A stretch of DNA of 47,773 nt, taken from the NCBI GenBank assembly GCA_029555025.1, contig JAKPTZ010000061.1, positions 1 through 47,773 of the forward strand, written 5' to 3'. This DNA comes from Deltaproteobacteria bacterium. Its GTDB lineage: Bacteria; Myxococcota_A; UBA9042; DTJE01. This document shows, piece after piece, positions 36,601 to 44,494 of this stretch. The position numbers were made by a program, and so were the translations under genes. The notes below the pieces were generated by a model, which saw nothing but the letters and a program-made list of their open reading frames with translations, was not told where the DNA came from and did not search any database. How positions within the stretch are numbered: the stretch's first letter is position 1; each line of letters begins with the position of its first letter.

Positions 36601-39156
36601 GCCGACCATCGAAGTCAGTTGTCCGGCGGCATCAAAGGTGAAGTCGGTGTCGTCGTGTCGAAGAACGAAGTCACCGTCCGCATCAACCCGGGAAAGGACA
36701 TCCGACTGGCTTGGCGGCCTGGAATAGACCATCGTGGAAAGGTCGTACTTCCATATCCAGCCGTTCATGTGGTCAAGCAGCAGGACGTTTCCGTCCGCAT
36801 CGATCGCCAGTGAGTCCGGTTCGGTCAGCAACGTATCGGTGGCGGGGCCGCCGTCGCCCCATCCGGCTCCCGAAACGCTTCCCTTTCCCGCGAATGTCCG
36901 GATAATCCCGTCCGGCGTCACGGCCCGGATGCGGTCGTTCCCTTCATCCGTTATGTAAATGGTGCCCTGTGGGCCCTGAACAACGGCCGAAGGCGTGTCA
37001 AGCCTTGCCTTGACCGCAAGGTAGCCGTCGCCCCGGAAATCCTGTTCCCCGTCGATTCCCGCAACCGGCTCGATCCTGCCGTCGGCTGTAAGGCGTCGAA
37101 CTCGATGCCTCATTGGTTCTGCAAGCAGTATGGACCCGTCGTCGGTCACGTCGATCGCAACCGGTGCCGGCCAGTCCGGGTTATCGCCTTCATAAACGTT
37201 CGAAAGGACGCCGTTCGGATCGAGTTTGCGAAGTCCCAGCGGCCAGTCGGCGATGAACAGGTTTCCTTCGGCGTCGAAATCCAGGTCGGTTGGCGACGAT
37301 ACCGATGGGGCGCTGCCGAAGATATCCGGGAAATCACCACCGACCACGAATTCGGGACCGCCGTTTGACAGCCTGAAAACCTTTCCACTGTATCCGTCCG
37401 CGAAGTACGTCGTGCCGGAAGGGGACACGGCAATGGACACGATGTCGTATTCATTTCCCGAATCGGCAAAAACAGTCTCGGTAGTGCCGTCTGTCTTGAT
37501 TCGTACGATTCGACGTTGCCAGTCGTCCGTCGTCAGGACGCTTCCGTCAGGGGCGACAACCATGTCCTCCGGGTACTCAAGGCAACTGTTCTGTCTGGGC
37601 GCGCCGTCGCCGCAATCGTTTTCCTGACCGGCGCCCGCCCAGCGAACCGCCTTTACGTCCGGCAGGAAGATTCCGCCAGATTCGCCGTTCATGACGACCA
37701 TGACGGCACCGTCCGGGTGCAGGAAGAGTTCCGGGATGTCCTTAAGGTACCATCCGTTTCCAACCGATGAGTCACGGCCGTTGATCAATTGATACCGGGT
37801 TGTGATGACGGTATCGGCCTCAACCATTTCGTCCGCCTCGATCCCCAGGCTGTACGTGGGCTGGCCACCAAAAACGTCCGCCTGGGCGAAGATGCCCTTT
37901 CGTCCGTTGAAGACCTTGATCCAGCCGTCGTAAAGCCCGGTCGGCAATACTTCACCGCGGGCGTTGCGCCCGTCCCAGACGTGAGCCGCCCAGTTGTCCT
38001 TTTCGGCCACCTGGACATATACCTTTTCCAGAAGACCTTCGACCTGGACTTCGATGGCGGCGTACTCGGTATCTTCCGGATTTGTGCCGCCGTCCTCCCA
38101 TGCCCCGCCCGTCCACAGGGCAGGGGTGGCCGCACCGGACTGGAATACCAGCCCGACAGTGCGTTCAAGGCCGGCGTAACGTTCGACAGGCATGTCGAAG
38201 TCAAGCCGAAGGTGGCCGGATCTGATGTCAACGATACTGTTGCCGGAAGTCGAGTTCCTGTTGCACGGATCCCGCTCGCGGCGTGGATCCTTTCCGTTCA
38301 GGCCCGGGTCGGCTTTCGTCTCGACGGGGTAGTTGCAGTCGAACGCGCTGAAGTGCCTGGCTTCGTACACCACCTGGGTTCCGTCTTCGCTGATAACGCC
38401 CATGCCGTCCGGCACCCATTCGCCGGTTGCTTCGTCGAACACGCCGACCGGGACGTTTGTCCCCGGGGGGAATCCGTAATCATTTGGAATTGTTATCGTG
38501 ACAGGGGCGTTCAGGTCGCCTTCGCCGGCGACGGCCTCCAGTGCCATTGTGAAGTGCGATGTTTCCGGCAGCCGCCCGGGAAGCTCCCGTCCGGCCCCGA
38601 ACCTGGTCGCGCTTACTTCGCGAACCTGATCCAGGGCGCCTGCGGGGAACCTGAGTTCCAGGCCTCCGCCCGCCGATTTGTGCACGCCGCCGTCGGGTCC
38701 GATTCTTGATATCGCCGCGTCGCGTCTTGGCAGGAACATCATGCCGACGTTCATGTCGTGGCCCGCGGTCACCGCCATCACCCGGCGGGCATGCGTGCGT
38801 CCGGCCGCCGTGGCGGTAAGTCCGAACTTGCCGCCATCCTTCAACGGAAATGTGAAAGTCCCGTCCGATTCTGTTGAAACGCAGCCTTCAACGCCGTCGA
38901 TCCTGATGGCGGCTCCACCCAGCGGTTCATCGTTTTCAGCGGCCAGGACCTTTCCATGAATGAATCCGGCGTTGCTTGAAGATGGTGCCGGTCCTTCGCA
39001 AGGAACGAATCTGGCGTCCTTGATCCCGCCATCGCCGCCGCAACCGGCGCCAAGGAAGATCGGAGACAAAGCCAGGATGAAGAAAGTCGCGGCAGGAGCC
39101 AGGCGAATGGCACATGCCGGACAGATTATCCGGAAAGCGAATGAAGTCTTTCTCAT
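33604..39156 (-). CDS. RHS/YD-repeat lipoprotein with NHL propeller
   Basis: 1,850 residues. A long signal ends in lipobox LGAGC (Cys39). Domains in order: a carboxypeptidase-regulatory-like fold (about 70-150, GKVLAAENDEPLGGAAIRIDG), a ZU5-like region (HKSAGGGLELRFPAGAL), an NHL-type propeller (about 500-800, with TDEGNDRIRAVTPDGIIRTF), then many YD repeats (about 830-1600; Y/F-D-x2-G-R patterns). The RHS core ends with AREFDPAVGRFVSTDPEKF near residue 1690. About 150 residues of unique sequence follow, where RHS toxins carry their effector domain. I do not recognise the tail and no small immunity gene follows, since the next gene is convergent. This order resembles teneurin-like shells. CAGGAA precedes ATG 39156. 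Confidence 0.93.
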   Translation of the reverse strand: MRKTSFAFRIICPACAIRLAPAATFFILALSPIFLGAGCGGDGGIKDARFVPCEGPAPSSSNAGFIHGKVLAAENDEPLGGAAIRIDGVEGCVSTESDGTFTFPLKDGGKFGLTATAAGRTHARRVMAVTAGHDMNVGMMFLPRRDAAISRIGPDGGVHKSAGGGLELRFPAGALDQVREVSATRFGAGRELPGRLPETSHFTMALEAVAGEGDLNAPVTITIPNDYGFPPGTNVPVGVFDEATGEWVPDGMGVISEDGTQVVYEARHFSAFDCNYPVETKADPGLNGKDPRRERDPCNRNSTSGNSIVDIRSGHLRLDFDMPVERYAGLERTVGLVFQSGAATPALWTGGAWEDGGTNPEDTEYAAIEVQVEGLLEKVYVQVAEKDNWAAHVWDGRNARGEVLPTGLYDGWIKVFNGRKGIFAQADVFGGQPTYSLGIEADEMVEADTVITTRYQLINGRDSSVGNGWYLKDIPELFLHPDGAVMVVMNGESGGIFLPDVKAVRWAGAGQENDCGDGAPRQNSCLEYPEDMVVAPDGSVLTTDDWQRRIVRIKTDGTTETVFADSGNEYDIVSIAVSPSGTTYFADGYSGKVFRLSNGGPEFVVGGDFPDIFGSAPSVSSPTDLDFDAEGNLFIADWPLGLRKLDPNGVLSNVYEGDNPDWPAPVAIDVTDDGSILLAEPMRHRVRRLTADGRIEPVAGIDGEQDFRGDGYLAVKARLDTPSAVVQGPQGTIYITDEGNDRIRAVTPDGIIRTFAGKGSVSGAGWGDGGPATDTLLTEPDSLAIDADGNVLLLDHMNGWIWKYDLSTMVYSRPPSQSDVLSRVDADGDFVLRHDDTDFTFDAAGQLTSMVGPDSDKATFTRDEAGRITDVSWQSGSKLTFEWSADGLRAIHAPGSRTLTVESDADGNITGLTMPDGAKTALSYDDDGRLNGWTDAEGRTAEYGLDTYGRVASVKAADGSVRTYRPVETTALINDLIREGAGVSPEDPAPAIVMPAAEYTDGSGKTWKYKYDALGEAVEIENPDGLVVQMGNHSCGMPSMFSIPGDYAWTAFYDEQGRILVQNGPQGETSYRWDEESGELESITTPAGRGVSFEYDDDARMTAITVDGIRIHSYAYESGLRLKSIEDAIGRTTEYRYDDKGNLFKVIQSSIPVATFERNEIGEITAITDAIGGRTEFGLDPMGRVVSVKDRAGAFHSIGLDAMGQVISLKSAGQGLDDEKMTTWSRDGKGRIQSVSLLGAPEWTINSDGEDRVMSIASPGGSVAVTYDGMGRVVSRTIVTTNQAVPDTTAIFEYDADGHLVRAVDDDSEITWEYEPRYGNLLSVTQFYQGMAEPITIGYDQDEDGWINAVEYPALDGFDGGRFDYYYHEPSQRVEEITAPDGMYFDLYRDDAGRLETFEIDWGDPFLLEAAYDETGYLASITAYLDSYREDVHMNFEYVTDDDGAIMSETGPSGTTAFGYDQLRRVTGATNQAAGRDETFDYNARGDRVGAGFEYDDFGRAIAGAGFTFEFDEAGRVTRRVETATGNAVEFLYDGDDNLVRASVYSGGSMTPEHVVTYGYDPLGKRIFRDVDGVRTFFIHDFTDVVLEINETGGADAFYLHEPAMDRPIAMYRDGEVYACIQDGFGSIRGLVRLSDRSLVWTREYGVFGDILDQTGTIPFRYGFHGREHDPLTGLIHFRAREFDPAVGRFVSTDPEKFTSFAGTYAFPGNDPVNRHDPTGAGPRAVRAAGEVYSYYNKTKQHIEQSIDSRVSSVAGRDAGAASSFAWKTAGAGMLDSGVKILLPSPYQSPGPSVTDAAVWAYKAYKAKDPCARAAVGGDVLVDIMPAGDKWLRPMVDKFNNFGNLMNTGN

Positions 39157-39185
39157 CGCGATTCCTGTGGTGAATTCCGTCGTCG

Positions 39186-39214
39186 ATTATGCGACATCGA
39201 CTGTCTTGACACAA
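39186..39214 (-). promoter_or_regulatory. Candidate promoter of the RHS lipoprotein gene
   Basis: On the minus strand TTGTGT (39214-39209) and CATAAT (39191-39186) are 17 bases apart; the -10 matches five of six positions and the -35 three. Transcription would begin near 39179, about 23 bases before ATG 39156. Confidence 0.45.
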
Positions 39215-39268
39215 TCACCAGGGGCACCGCGGCTCAGTATCCGGGGAATGCGCGCCGGGGGCACTCTG

Positions 39269-39297
39269 TTGACAGTCCCGTCCTGGGCATGTCTAAT
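39269..39297 (+). promoter_or_regulatory. Near-consensus promoter overlapping the radical SAM start
   Basis: TTGACA (39269-39274, perfect) and TCTAAT (39292-39297, five of six) with a 17-base spacer. Transcription would begin near 39304, downstream of ATG 39289. This favours TTG 39328 or ATG 39355 as the real start of the radical SAM gene. Confidence 0.6.
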
Positions 39298-40452
39298 CGG
39301 GGCGGGGCTTCGGGGGGCGAGCAGATTTTGAGCCGCATCAGCCAAATCGCCGGAATGGCCGCTCAGGTCGGCCTGCTTGGAATCGAGTTCATCGATCTGC
39401 ACCTTGCCAGGCTTGCGCGACGTTCTCCGATGACAATGCCCCTGCTGATGTTCGAAATCACCAGGCGGTGCAACCTTTCCTGCCAGTACTGCGGATATCC
39501 GCGATTCTATCCGGACTATGGCCGCGAGCTTTCGACGGAAGAGGTCAGGGCGATTCTGCGCGATTGTGTTGATTTGAAGACCAGGATCGTGTCATTCGGC
39601 GGTGGCGAGCCGTTCATGCGCCCCGATTTCATTGAAATTGTCGCGTTTGCGCGGTCGCTTGGGCTGAATGTCCATATCGACAGCAACGGAACCATGATCG
39701 ACGAGGAAGTCGTGGGGGCGATCCCGGATGGGGCCGATGTCACAATCATTTTCAGCCTGGATCACCCCGACGCCGACGTCAACGACCGCGTGCGCGGGCC
39801 GGGAAGCCACGCCGGAGTCACGCGGGCCGCGCGGCTTCTGCGGGAACTGCGTCCATCGATAAGTGTCGGAATCAATTGTGTCGTCGGAAGCCACAACGTC
39901 GATTGCCTGGAACGGATGGTTGAACTGGCGGACGGCCTCGGCGTCGGTGGCATCAGCTTTCTTCCTTTGCATGCCAATCTTCAGCACCAGTGGCGCTTCG
40001 GGGATGATTCATGCGTGCCCCTGGTGCCGGCAGACCCGGAAACCGTTCATCGCGCCATGCTGGCGGCGACGGCCCTGGCCCGGTCACGCGGCCTGCACAC
40101 GAACTCGCGCCGCTTCAACAGCATGGCCGCCGGTGGCCCGAAGTCACGCAGGGCCTTTCAGTGCTGGGCCGGATACCTGTTCGGCAATATAGATCCTTAC
40201 GGAAACCTCTTTCCGTGCTACGACATCATGGACAAGGCGTCCGGGGTGCGTGAAGTCGGATTGAAGGCTGCCTGGCGCGGGCCCGGGATGGAAAGGCTGC
40301 GATCACGGGTACGAAGGTGCGAAGCGGATTGTGTTTCCTCCGGTGCAATCGAGGCGTCGCTGAGAATGAACCCGACAATCGTTGCAAGCGACCCGGTTCA
40401 GCTCATTGAAGATCTGCGATTCTTCCTGGGAAGTGGTCGATCAAGGCGATGA
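39289..40452 (+). CDS. Radical SAM protein with C-terminal SPASM-like cysteines
   Basis: 387 residues from ATG 39289. The cluster-binding CNLSCQYC (Cys61, Cys65, Cys68) ligates the 4Fe-4S cluster that cleaves S-adenosylmethionine. FGGGEPFMRPD is the SAM-contacting GGEP motif. The C-terminal part has CWAGYLFGNIDPYGNLFPC followed by RRCEADC, typical of SPASM or twitch domains that hold auxiliary Fe-S clusters. Such enzymes often modify peptides or small molecules; the substrate is not evident and no precursor peptide gene is seen nearby. The promoter at 39269-39297 suggests a shorter protein starting at TTG 39328 (374 residues) or ATG 39355. Its last 12 bases overlap the convergent CstA-type gene. 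Confidence 0.9.
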   Translation: MSNRGGASGGEQILSRISQIAGMAAQVGLLGIEFIDLHLARLARRSPMTMPLLMFEITRRCNLSCQYCGYPRFYPDYGRELSTEEVRAILRDCVDLKTRIVSFGGGEPFMRPDFIEIVAFARSLGLNVHIDSNGTMIDEEVVGAIPDGADVTIIFSLDHPDADVNDRVRGPGSHAGVTRAARLLRELRPSISVGINCVVGSHNVDCLERMVELADGLGVGGISFLPLHANLQHQWRFGDDSCVPLVPADPETVHRAMLAATALARSRGLHTNSRRFNSMAAGGPKSRRAFQCWAGYLFGNIDPYGNLFPCYDIMDKASGVREVGLKAAWRGPGMERLRSRVRRCEADCVSSGAIEASLRMNPTIVASDPVQLIEDLRFFLGSGRSRR

Positions 40453-41946
40453 ATGCTTGTGACAACTCCGCCCCATCGGTTTCATCAGCCATATGAATGC
40501 GACAATCGACGTCAAGCCGAAGCCCAGTCCCACAATGGTTCCGGGAACAATATCCATCCCGATGTGGCTCAGGTTTTTTGACACGACGAAGAAGGTTACC
40601 GTCATCACGGTCATGAATGTCGCCGGGATGGCGGCCATAAGCCACCAGAATCCGCCGCGTCGTACCAGATATGCCGCGGCGGCCCACAGCGTGACGGCTG
40701 CCAGCGTCTGGTTGGCCCACCCAAAATAGCGCCAGACGACCCCAAACGGAACGAAGTTCAGCATTGCCGATATCACGAACATCGGTATTGCGATGATGTA
40801 ACGGTTCAGGATCTTTTTCTGGGGCAGGCGCAGGTAGTCGGCAGCGATGAGCCTGGCAGCCCTGAAAGCCGTGTCGCCCGAGGTGATCGGCAGGACAACG
40901 ACGCCCAGAACGGCCAGGATGCCACCGATCGTACCCATCGTTCCCTTGCAGACCTGCATGACTATCGGCGCCGGGTTGTTGCCGGGGCCGATGGCGGCGG
41001 CAAGACCGGCCGAACCGCCATAATAGCCGGCGGCTGCCGCGGCCCAGATCAACGCTATGACCGCTTCGACAATCATCGAACCGTAGAAGACGGCTCGCAT
41101 CCTTGTTTCCGATTTCAGGCACCGCGCCATCAGGGGGCTTTGCGTGGCGTGAAAGCCAGACACCGCGCCGCAACTGACGGTGATGAAGATGGTTGGCCAT
41201 GCCGGGGTCTGCTTTGGATGCAGGTTTTCGAGCGTGAACGGCACCACGTCGATACGTCCGGTGACCATGGCGACAAGCAGGCCCAGAACCATGATCAGCA
41301 GTATGGCGCCGAATATCGGGTATATGCGGCCGATGATTTTATCGACGGGAAGAAGCGTGGCGAGAATGTAGTACGCGAAGATGACCGCCATTACGCACCA
41401 CAGCCAGACGCTGCTTCCGCGCCAGTCGGCCGCCAGCAGTTCCCCGGTGTTTCCGCCGATCAGATCGCCGATGCGCTGGGCCGGAATCAACTGGACAATC
41501 AGTTCGGCTGGGCCTTTGACGAAGACCGCGCCGACAAGGATCATCAGGATCAGGATGAACAGCGTGGTGATGTGTCTTGGAACTTTGCCAAGGTACCGGC
41601 CGATAAGCTCCGGCAGGCTTGCCCCATTGTTACGGACCGACATCACGCCCGACATCATGTCGTGGACGGCGCCGCCAAGGATCGATCCGAAGACGACCCA
41701 CAGGAATACCTGGGGCCCCCAGAGTGCGCCCATGATGGCCCCGAAAACAGGGCCCAGACCGGCGATGTTCAACAACTGGATCAGGAAAACGCGCCACGTC
41801 GGCATGGCTACGAAGTCGATGCCGTCGGCACAACTATTTGCAGGTACCGGACTGTCCGGATTCGGCTTGACCGCGCGTTCGACAAGTCGTCCGTAAAGAA
41901 GGTATCCCGCGGCCAGCAAGGCCAGCGCCACCATGAAAGCGGTCAT
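40441..41946 (-). CDS. cstA: CstA-family (carbon starvation/pyruvate) transporter
   Basis: 501 residues with about 13-14 hydrophobic helices. Family features include NIAGLGPVFGAIMGALWGP, GSILGGAVHDMMSG and SGFHATQSPLMARC. CstA/BtsT proteins take up pyruvate or peptides during carbon limitation. This is a short version compared with the roughly 700 residues of E. coli CstA, as in many other phyla. GGGGGA precedes ATG 41946, and that ribosome-binding site may be masked by a hairpin with the spacer after the methyltransferase gene. It lies 50 bases downstream of that gene on the same strand, so co-transcription is likely. Confidence 0.92.
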   Translation of the reverse strand: MTAFMVALALLAAGYLLYGRLVERAVKPNPDSPVPANSCADGIDFVAMPTWRVFLIQLLNIAGLGPVFGAIMGALWGPQVFLWVVFGSILGGAVHDMMSGVMSVRNNGASLPELIGRYLGKVPRHITTLFILILMILVGAVFVKGPAELIVQLIPAQRIGDLIGGNTGELLAADWRGSSVWLWCVMAVIFAYYILATLLPVDKIIGRIYPIFGAILLIMVLGLLVAMVTGRIDVVPFTLENLHPKQTPAWPTIFITVSCGAVSGFHATQSPLMARCLKSETRMRAVFYGSMIVEAVIALIWAAAAAGYYGGSAGLAAAIGPGNNPAPIVMQVCKGTMGTIGGILAVLGVVVLPITSGDTAFRAARLIAADYLRLPQKKILNRYIIAIPMFVISAMLNFVPFGVVWRYFGWANQTLAAVTLWAAAAYLVRRGGFWWLMAAIPATFMTVMTVTFFVVSKNLSHIGMDIVPGTIVGLGFGLTSIVAFIWLMKPMGRSCHKHSSP

Positions 41947-41952
41947 GGCATT

Positions 41953-41996
41953 CCCCCGTTACGCTGGTCGGAGTCTAGATCCGCCAATACCGGGGG
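41953..41996 (-). promoter_or_regulatory. cstA: Nested inverted repeat covering the cstA ribosome-binding site
   Basis: CCCCCG (41953-41958) and CGGGGG (41991-41996) can pair, with an inner CGGA/TCCG stem around TCTAGA. On the minus-strand RNA the 3' arm is the GGGGG ribosome-binding site of cstA, and the 5' arm follows the methyltransferase stop directly. Folding would hide the site unless opened. Confidence 0.4.
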
Positions 41997-42734
41997 TCAA
42001 CCTTCAGATTCAGCCGTTTTCGCATGAGATGCGGGCTTGATCGGCGCGAGCCTGGCAACATACCTTATGGGAAGGACGGGTGACGGAATCGCGGCAAGGC
42101 GGTCAATCCGGAATACGCCCTCGCAGATGCATTTCAGCATCTTCAAGTCGAAGGAATGAAGGTGCCATTCATCGTCCATCTTTTTCGAGGAATGGTATGT
42201 TCCCGGCTTTTCATTCAGCAGGACTCTGCCAATCGGGTTGTCAAGAAAGTGACCCTTGATTCCGTTAATCACGGATTCGTTCGGGATGGACACGACGGCA
42301 ACCCCATCCGGGCGAAGCACGCGGCGCATTTCCCTGATGACGGCACGCGGATCCAGGACGTGTTCCAGAACCTCGGTGCAATAGACGACGCCGAACCATC
42401 CGTCTTCGAAGGGCAGGGCCGCGGCGTCGGCCTTCAGCAGGCGGGCACGCTGGCGCAACCTCTCACGGGCCTTTTCAAGCAGATGGTCTGAAAGGTCGAT
42501 TCCAGTAAGGTCGGCGCCGACAATTTGTTCCAGCACGTTGCCGGCCCCGCAGCCGACTTCCAGGACACGCTGGCCCTCGGTCGGCTTGATGAACTTCAGC
42601 ACCGTCCGGACCCGCTTCCTTTCAATGTTCCGTATCAGCGGATTAGGGTGGTTGTGATAGGCATCGGGGTCGAATTTTCGGCCCATCTCATCATTCCACG
42701 CCTCGAAGTTATCCGGTGTGATGTTTCTGTCCAT
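41997..42734 (-). CDS. Class I SAM-dependent methyltransferase
   Basis: 245 residues. The SAM-binding motif I is VLEVGCGAG (57-65), followed by GIDLSDHLLEKAR, the acidic DAAALPFEDGWFGVVYC and EVLEHVLDP, and post-motif RVLRPDGVAVVSIPN: the UbiE/Methyltransf_11 pattern. The C-terminal part (DEWHLHSFDLKMLK) resembles enzymes acting on lipids or sugars, but the substrate is unknown. It is upstream of cstA on the same strand. An inverted repeat, GTGAT-N5-ATCAC, lies 20-34 bases before the start and may be an operator. Confidence 0.9.
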   Translation of the reverse strand: MDRNITPDNFEAWNDEMGRKFDPDAYHNHPNPLIRNIERKRVRTVLKFIKPTEGQRVLEVGCGAGNVLEQIVGADLTGIDLSDHLLEKARERLRQRARLLKADAAALPFEDGWFGVVYCTEVLEHVLDPRAVIREMRRVLRPDGVAVVSIPNESVINGIKGHFLDNPIGRVLLNEKPGTYHSSKKMDDEWHLHSFDLKMLKCICEGVFRIDRLAAIPSPVLPIRYVARLAPIKPASHAKTAESEG

Positions 42735-42753
42735 GGTCAGAACTCCGTCATGG

Positions 42754-42768
42754 GTGATTATTTATCAC
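42754..42768. promoter_or_regulatory. Short palindrome upstream of the methyltransferase gene
   Basis: GTGAT (42754-42758) and ATCAC (42764-42768) form a perfect inverted repeat with a 5-base AT-only centre, 20 bases before the start codon. It overlaps a possible -10 region (TAAATAAT on the minus strand). The shape fits a repressor or CRP/FNR-type half-site pair, but the spacing is not the classic one of either. Confidence 0.35.
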
Positions 42769-42847
42769 AACATTGTCGGGTGATGGCGAACAAACATTGG
42801 AACGTCTGGCTGAAGATGGCGGGATTGATCAGCCGGGCAGGTGAGGG

Positions 42848-44494
42848 TCAGTTGCCCAGGGCCGCCGCCAGGTCGGCTTCCACGGTGGTGACCGGCCCGA
42901 TGTTGAACGTCTTGACCAGGACGTCCAGGACGGCCGGGGTCACGAAAGCCGGCAGTGACGGTCCCAGTTTGATGTTCCTGATTCCCAGGTGCAGCAGGGT
43001 CAGCAGGATGCAGACGGCCTTCTGTTCATACCACGACAGGATGAACGACAGCGGCAGGCTGTTGACGTCCGTTCCGAAAGCGTTGGCCAGGGCGACAGCA
43101 ATCTGGATTGCCGAGTAGGCGTCGTTGCACTGTCCGACGTCAAGCAAACGCGGGATCCCGCCGATATCGCCGAATTCCAGCTTGTTGAAGCGGAACTTTC
43201 CGCAAGCCAGGGTCAGGATTACCGTGTCCTTCGGGGCCTTTTCGGCAAAGTCGGTGTAATAGTTGCGTCCCGGCTTCGCGCCGTCGCAGCCGCCGATAAG
43301 GAAGAAGTGCTTGATCGCGCCCGACTTGACGCCTTCGATAACCTTGTCGGCGACACCAAGAACGGCATTGTGGCCGAAACCGACAAGGATTGTGCGATCG
43401 GGACCGTCCGCTTCAAAACCAGGGGCCTCAAGCGCGGCCTCGATGACCGGGCCGAAGTCCTCGCGGGTGACGTGAACCAGGCCGGGGAACTCGACCAGGC
43501 CGGTCGTGAAGATCCTGTTGGCATATGTCTCGCGGGGCTTCTGGATGCAGTTGGTGGTCATCAGGATGGCGCCCGGGAATTCATCGAACTCCTTGCGCTG
43601 ATCCTGCCATGCGCCGCCGTAATTTCCGACCAGGTGCGCGTACTTCTTCAATCCCGGGTACCCGTGGCACGGAAGCATCTCGCCGTGGGTGTAAATGTTG
43701 ATTCCCTTGCCTTCCGTCTGCTTCAGCAGGGCTTCCAGATCCAGCAGGTCGTGGCCCGAAACAAGGATGGCCTTGCCCTTGACCGGCTCGATGCGAACCT
43801 TCGTCGGAACCGGATGGCCGTAAGTGCCGGTGTTCGCTTCGGAAAGCAGACCCATGACCTCGAGGTTGACTTCCCCGACCTTCAGCGCCAGGGCGGTAAG
43901 ATCCCCGACCGACTGTGGATTCAGCAGGCTGGCCAGCGCATCCATCAGGAAGCCGACCGCGTTGTTGCTGAAACGGCCAAGCACCATGGCGTGATCAAGA
44001 TATGCGCACATGCCCTTCAGTCCGTACGTAATCAGTTCTTCCAGGCCGGTCGCATCGGGACCGCGTTGTTCGGACCTTTCGCGGATGCCAATCTTCAGCG
44101 CCAGGGCAAGAAGCTCTTCCTTGCTTCCTCGGAAGTCCGGAACCGGCCTGTTAATTGGTTCGGGTTCCACACCGTTCGCCATCGCGGCGTCATTGACCAT
44201 TTCGATCGCCAGATCAAGAAGGTCCGCGCCGCGGTGAACGATTTCGACGATCTTGTCGGCGTCGAAATTCACGTTCGTCACGGTCGTGAAAAGCCCCTCG
44301 ACGACGAAGCGGTCGATGGCGGGCGATGACAGCTTCATCTGGCGGGCCTTGCTGCCGTAGAAGGCGATTTCCTTGCACTGGTAAAGCAGCAGATCCTGCA
44401 TCGCCGATGTCACCGCGTCCTTGCCGCACACGCCGGCAACCGTGCATCCGATACCCTTCGCGGTCTGCTCGCACTGGTAACAGAACATGTCCAT
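42848..44494 (-). CDS. hcp: Hydroxylamine reductase (hybrid-cluster protein)
   Basis: Hcp contains a 4Fe-4S cluster and the 4Fe-2S-2O hybrid cluster, and reduces hydroxylamine or nitric oxide in nitrosative stress. The product is 548 residues, the usual length. The N-terminal cluster motif is C-x2-C-x8-C-x5-C (CYQCEQTAKGIGC...), the spacing found in strict anaerobes rather than the enterobacterial version. Hybrid-cluster ligands are seen in the C-terminal half (for example ILTLACGKFR, DVGQCNDAYSA). ATG 44494 is preceded by an excellent GGAGG; the open frame upstream to 44554 lacks one. No hcr reductase or recognisable regulator gene is adjacent. Confidence 0.95.
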   Translation of the reverse strand: MDMFCYQCEQTAKGIGCTVAGVCGKDAVTSAMQDLLLYQCKEIAFYGSKARQMKLSSPAIDRFVVEGLFTTVTNVNFDADKIVEIVHRGADLLDLAIEMVNDAAMANGVEPEPINRPVPDFRGSKEELLALALKIGIRERSEQRGPDATGLEELITYGLKGMCAYLDHAMVLGRFSNNAVGFLMDALASLLNPQSVGDLTALALKVGEVNLEVMGLLSEANTGTYGHPVPTKVRIEPVKGKAILVSGHDLLDLEALLKQTEGKGINIYTHGEMLPCHGYPGLKKYAHLVGNYGGAWQDQRKEFDEFPGAILMTTNCIQKPRETYANRIFTTGLVEFPGLVHVTREDFGPVIEAALEAPGFEADGPDRTILVGFGHNAVLGVADKVIEGVKSGAIKHFFLIGGCDGAKPGRNYYTDFAEKAPKDTVILTLACGKFRFNKLEFGDIGGIPRLLDVGQCNDAYSAIQIAVALANAFGTDVNSLPLSFILSWYEQKAVCILLTLLHLGIRNIKLGPSLPAFVTPAVLDVLVKTFNIGPVTTVEADLAAALGN

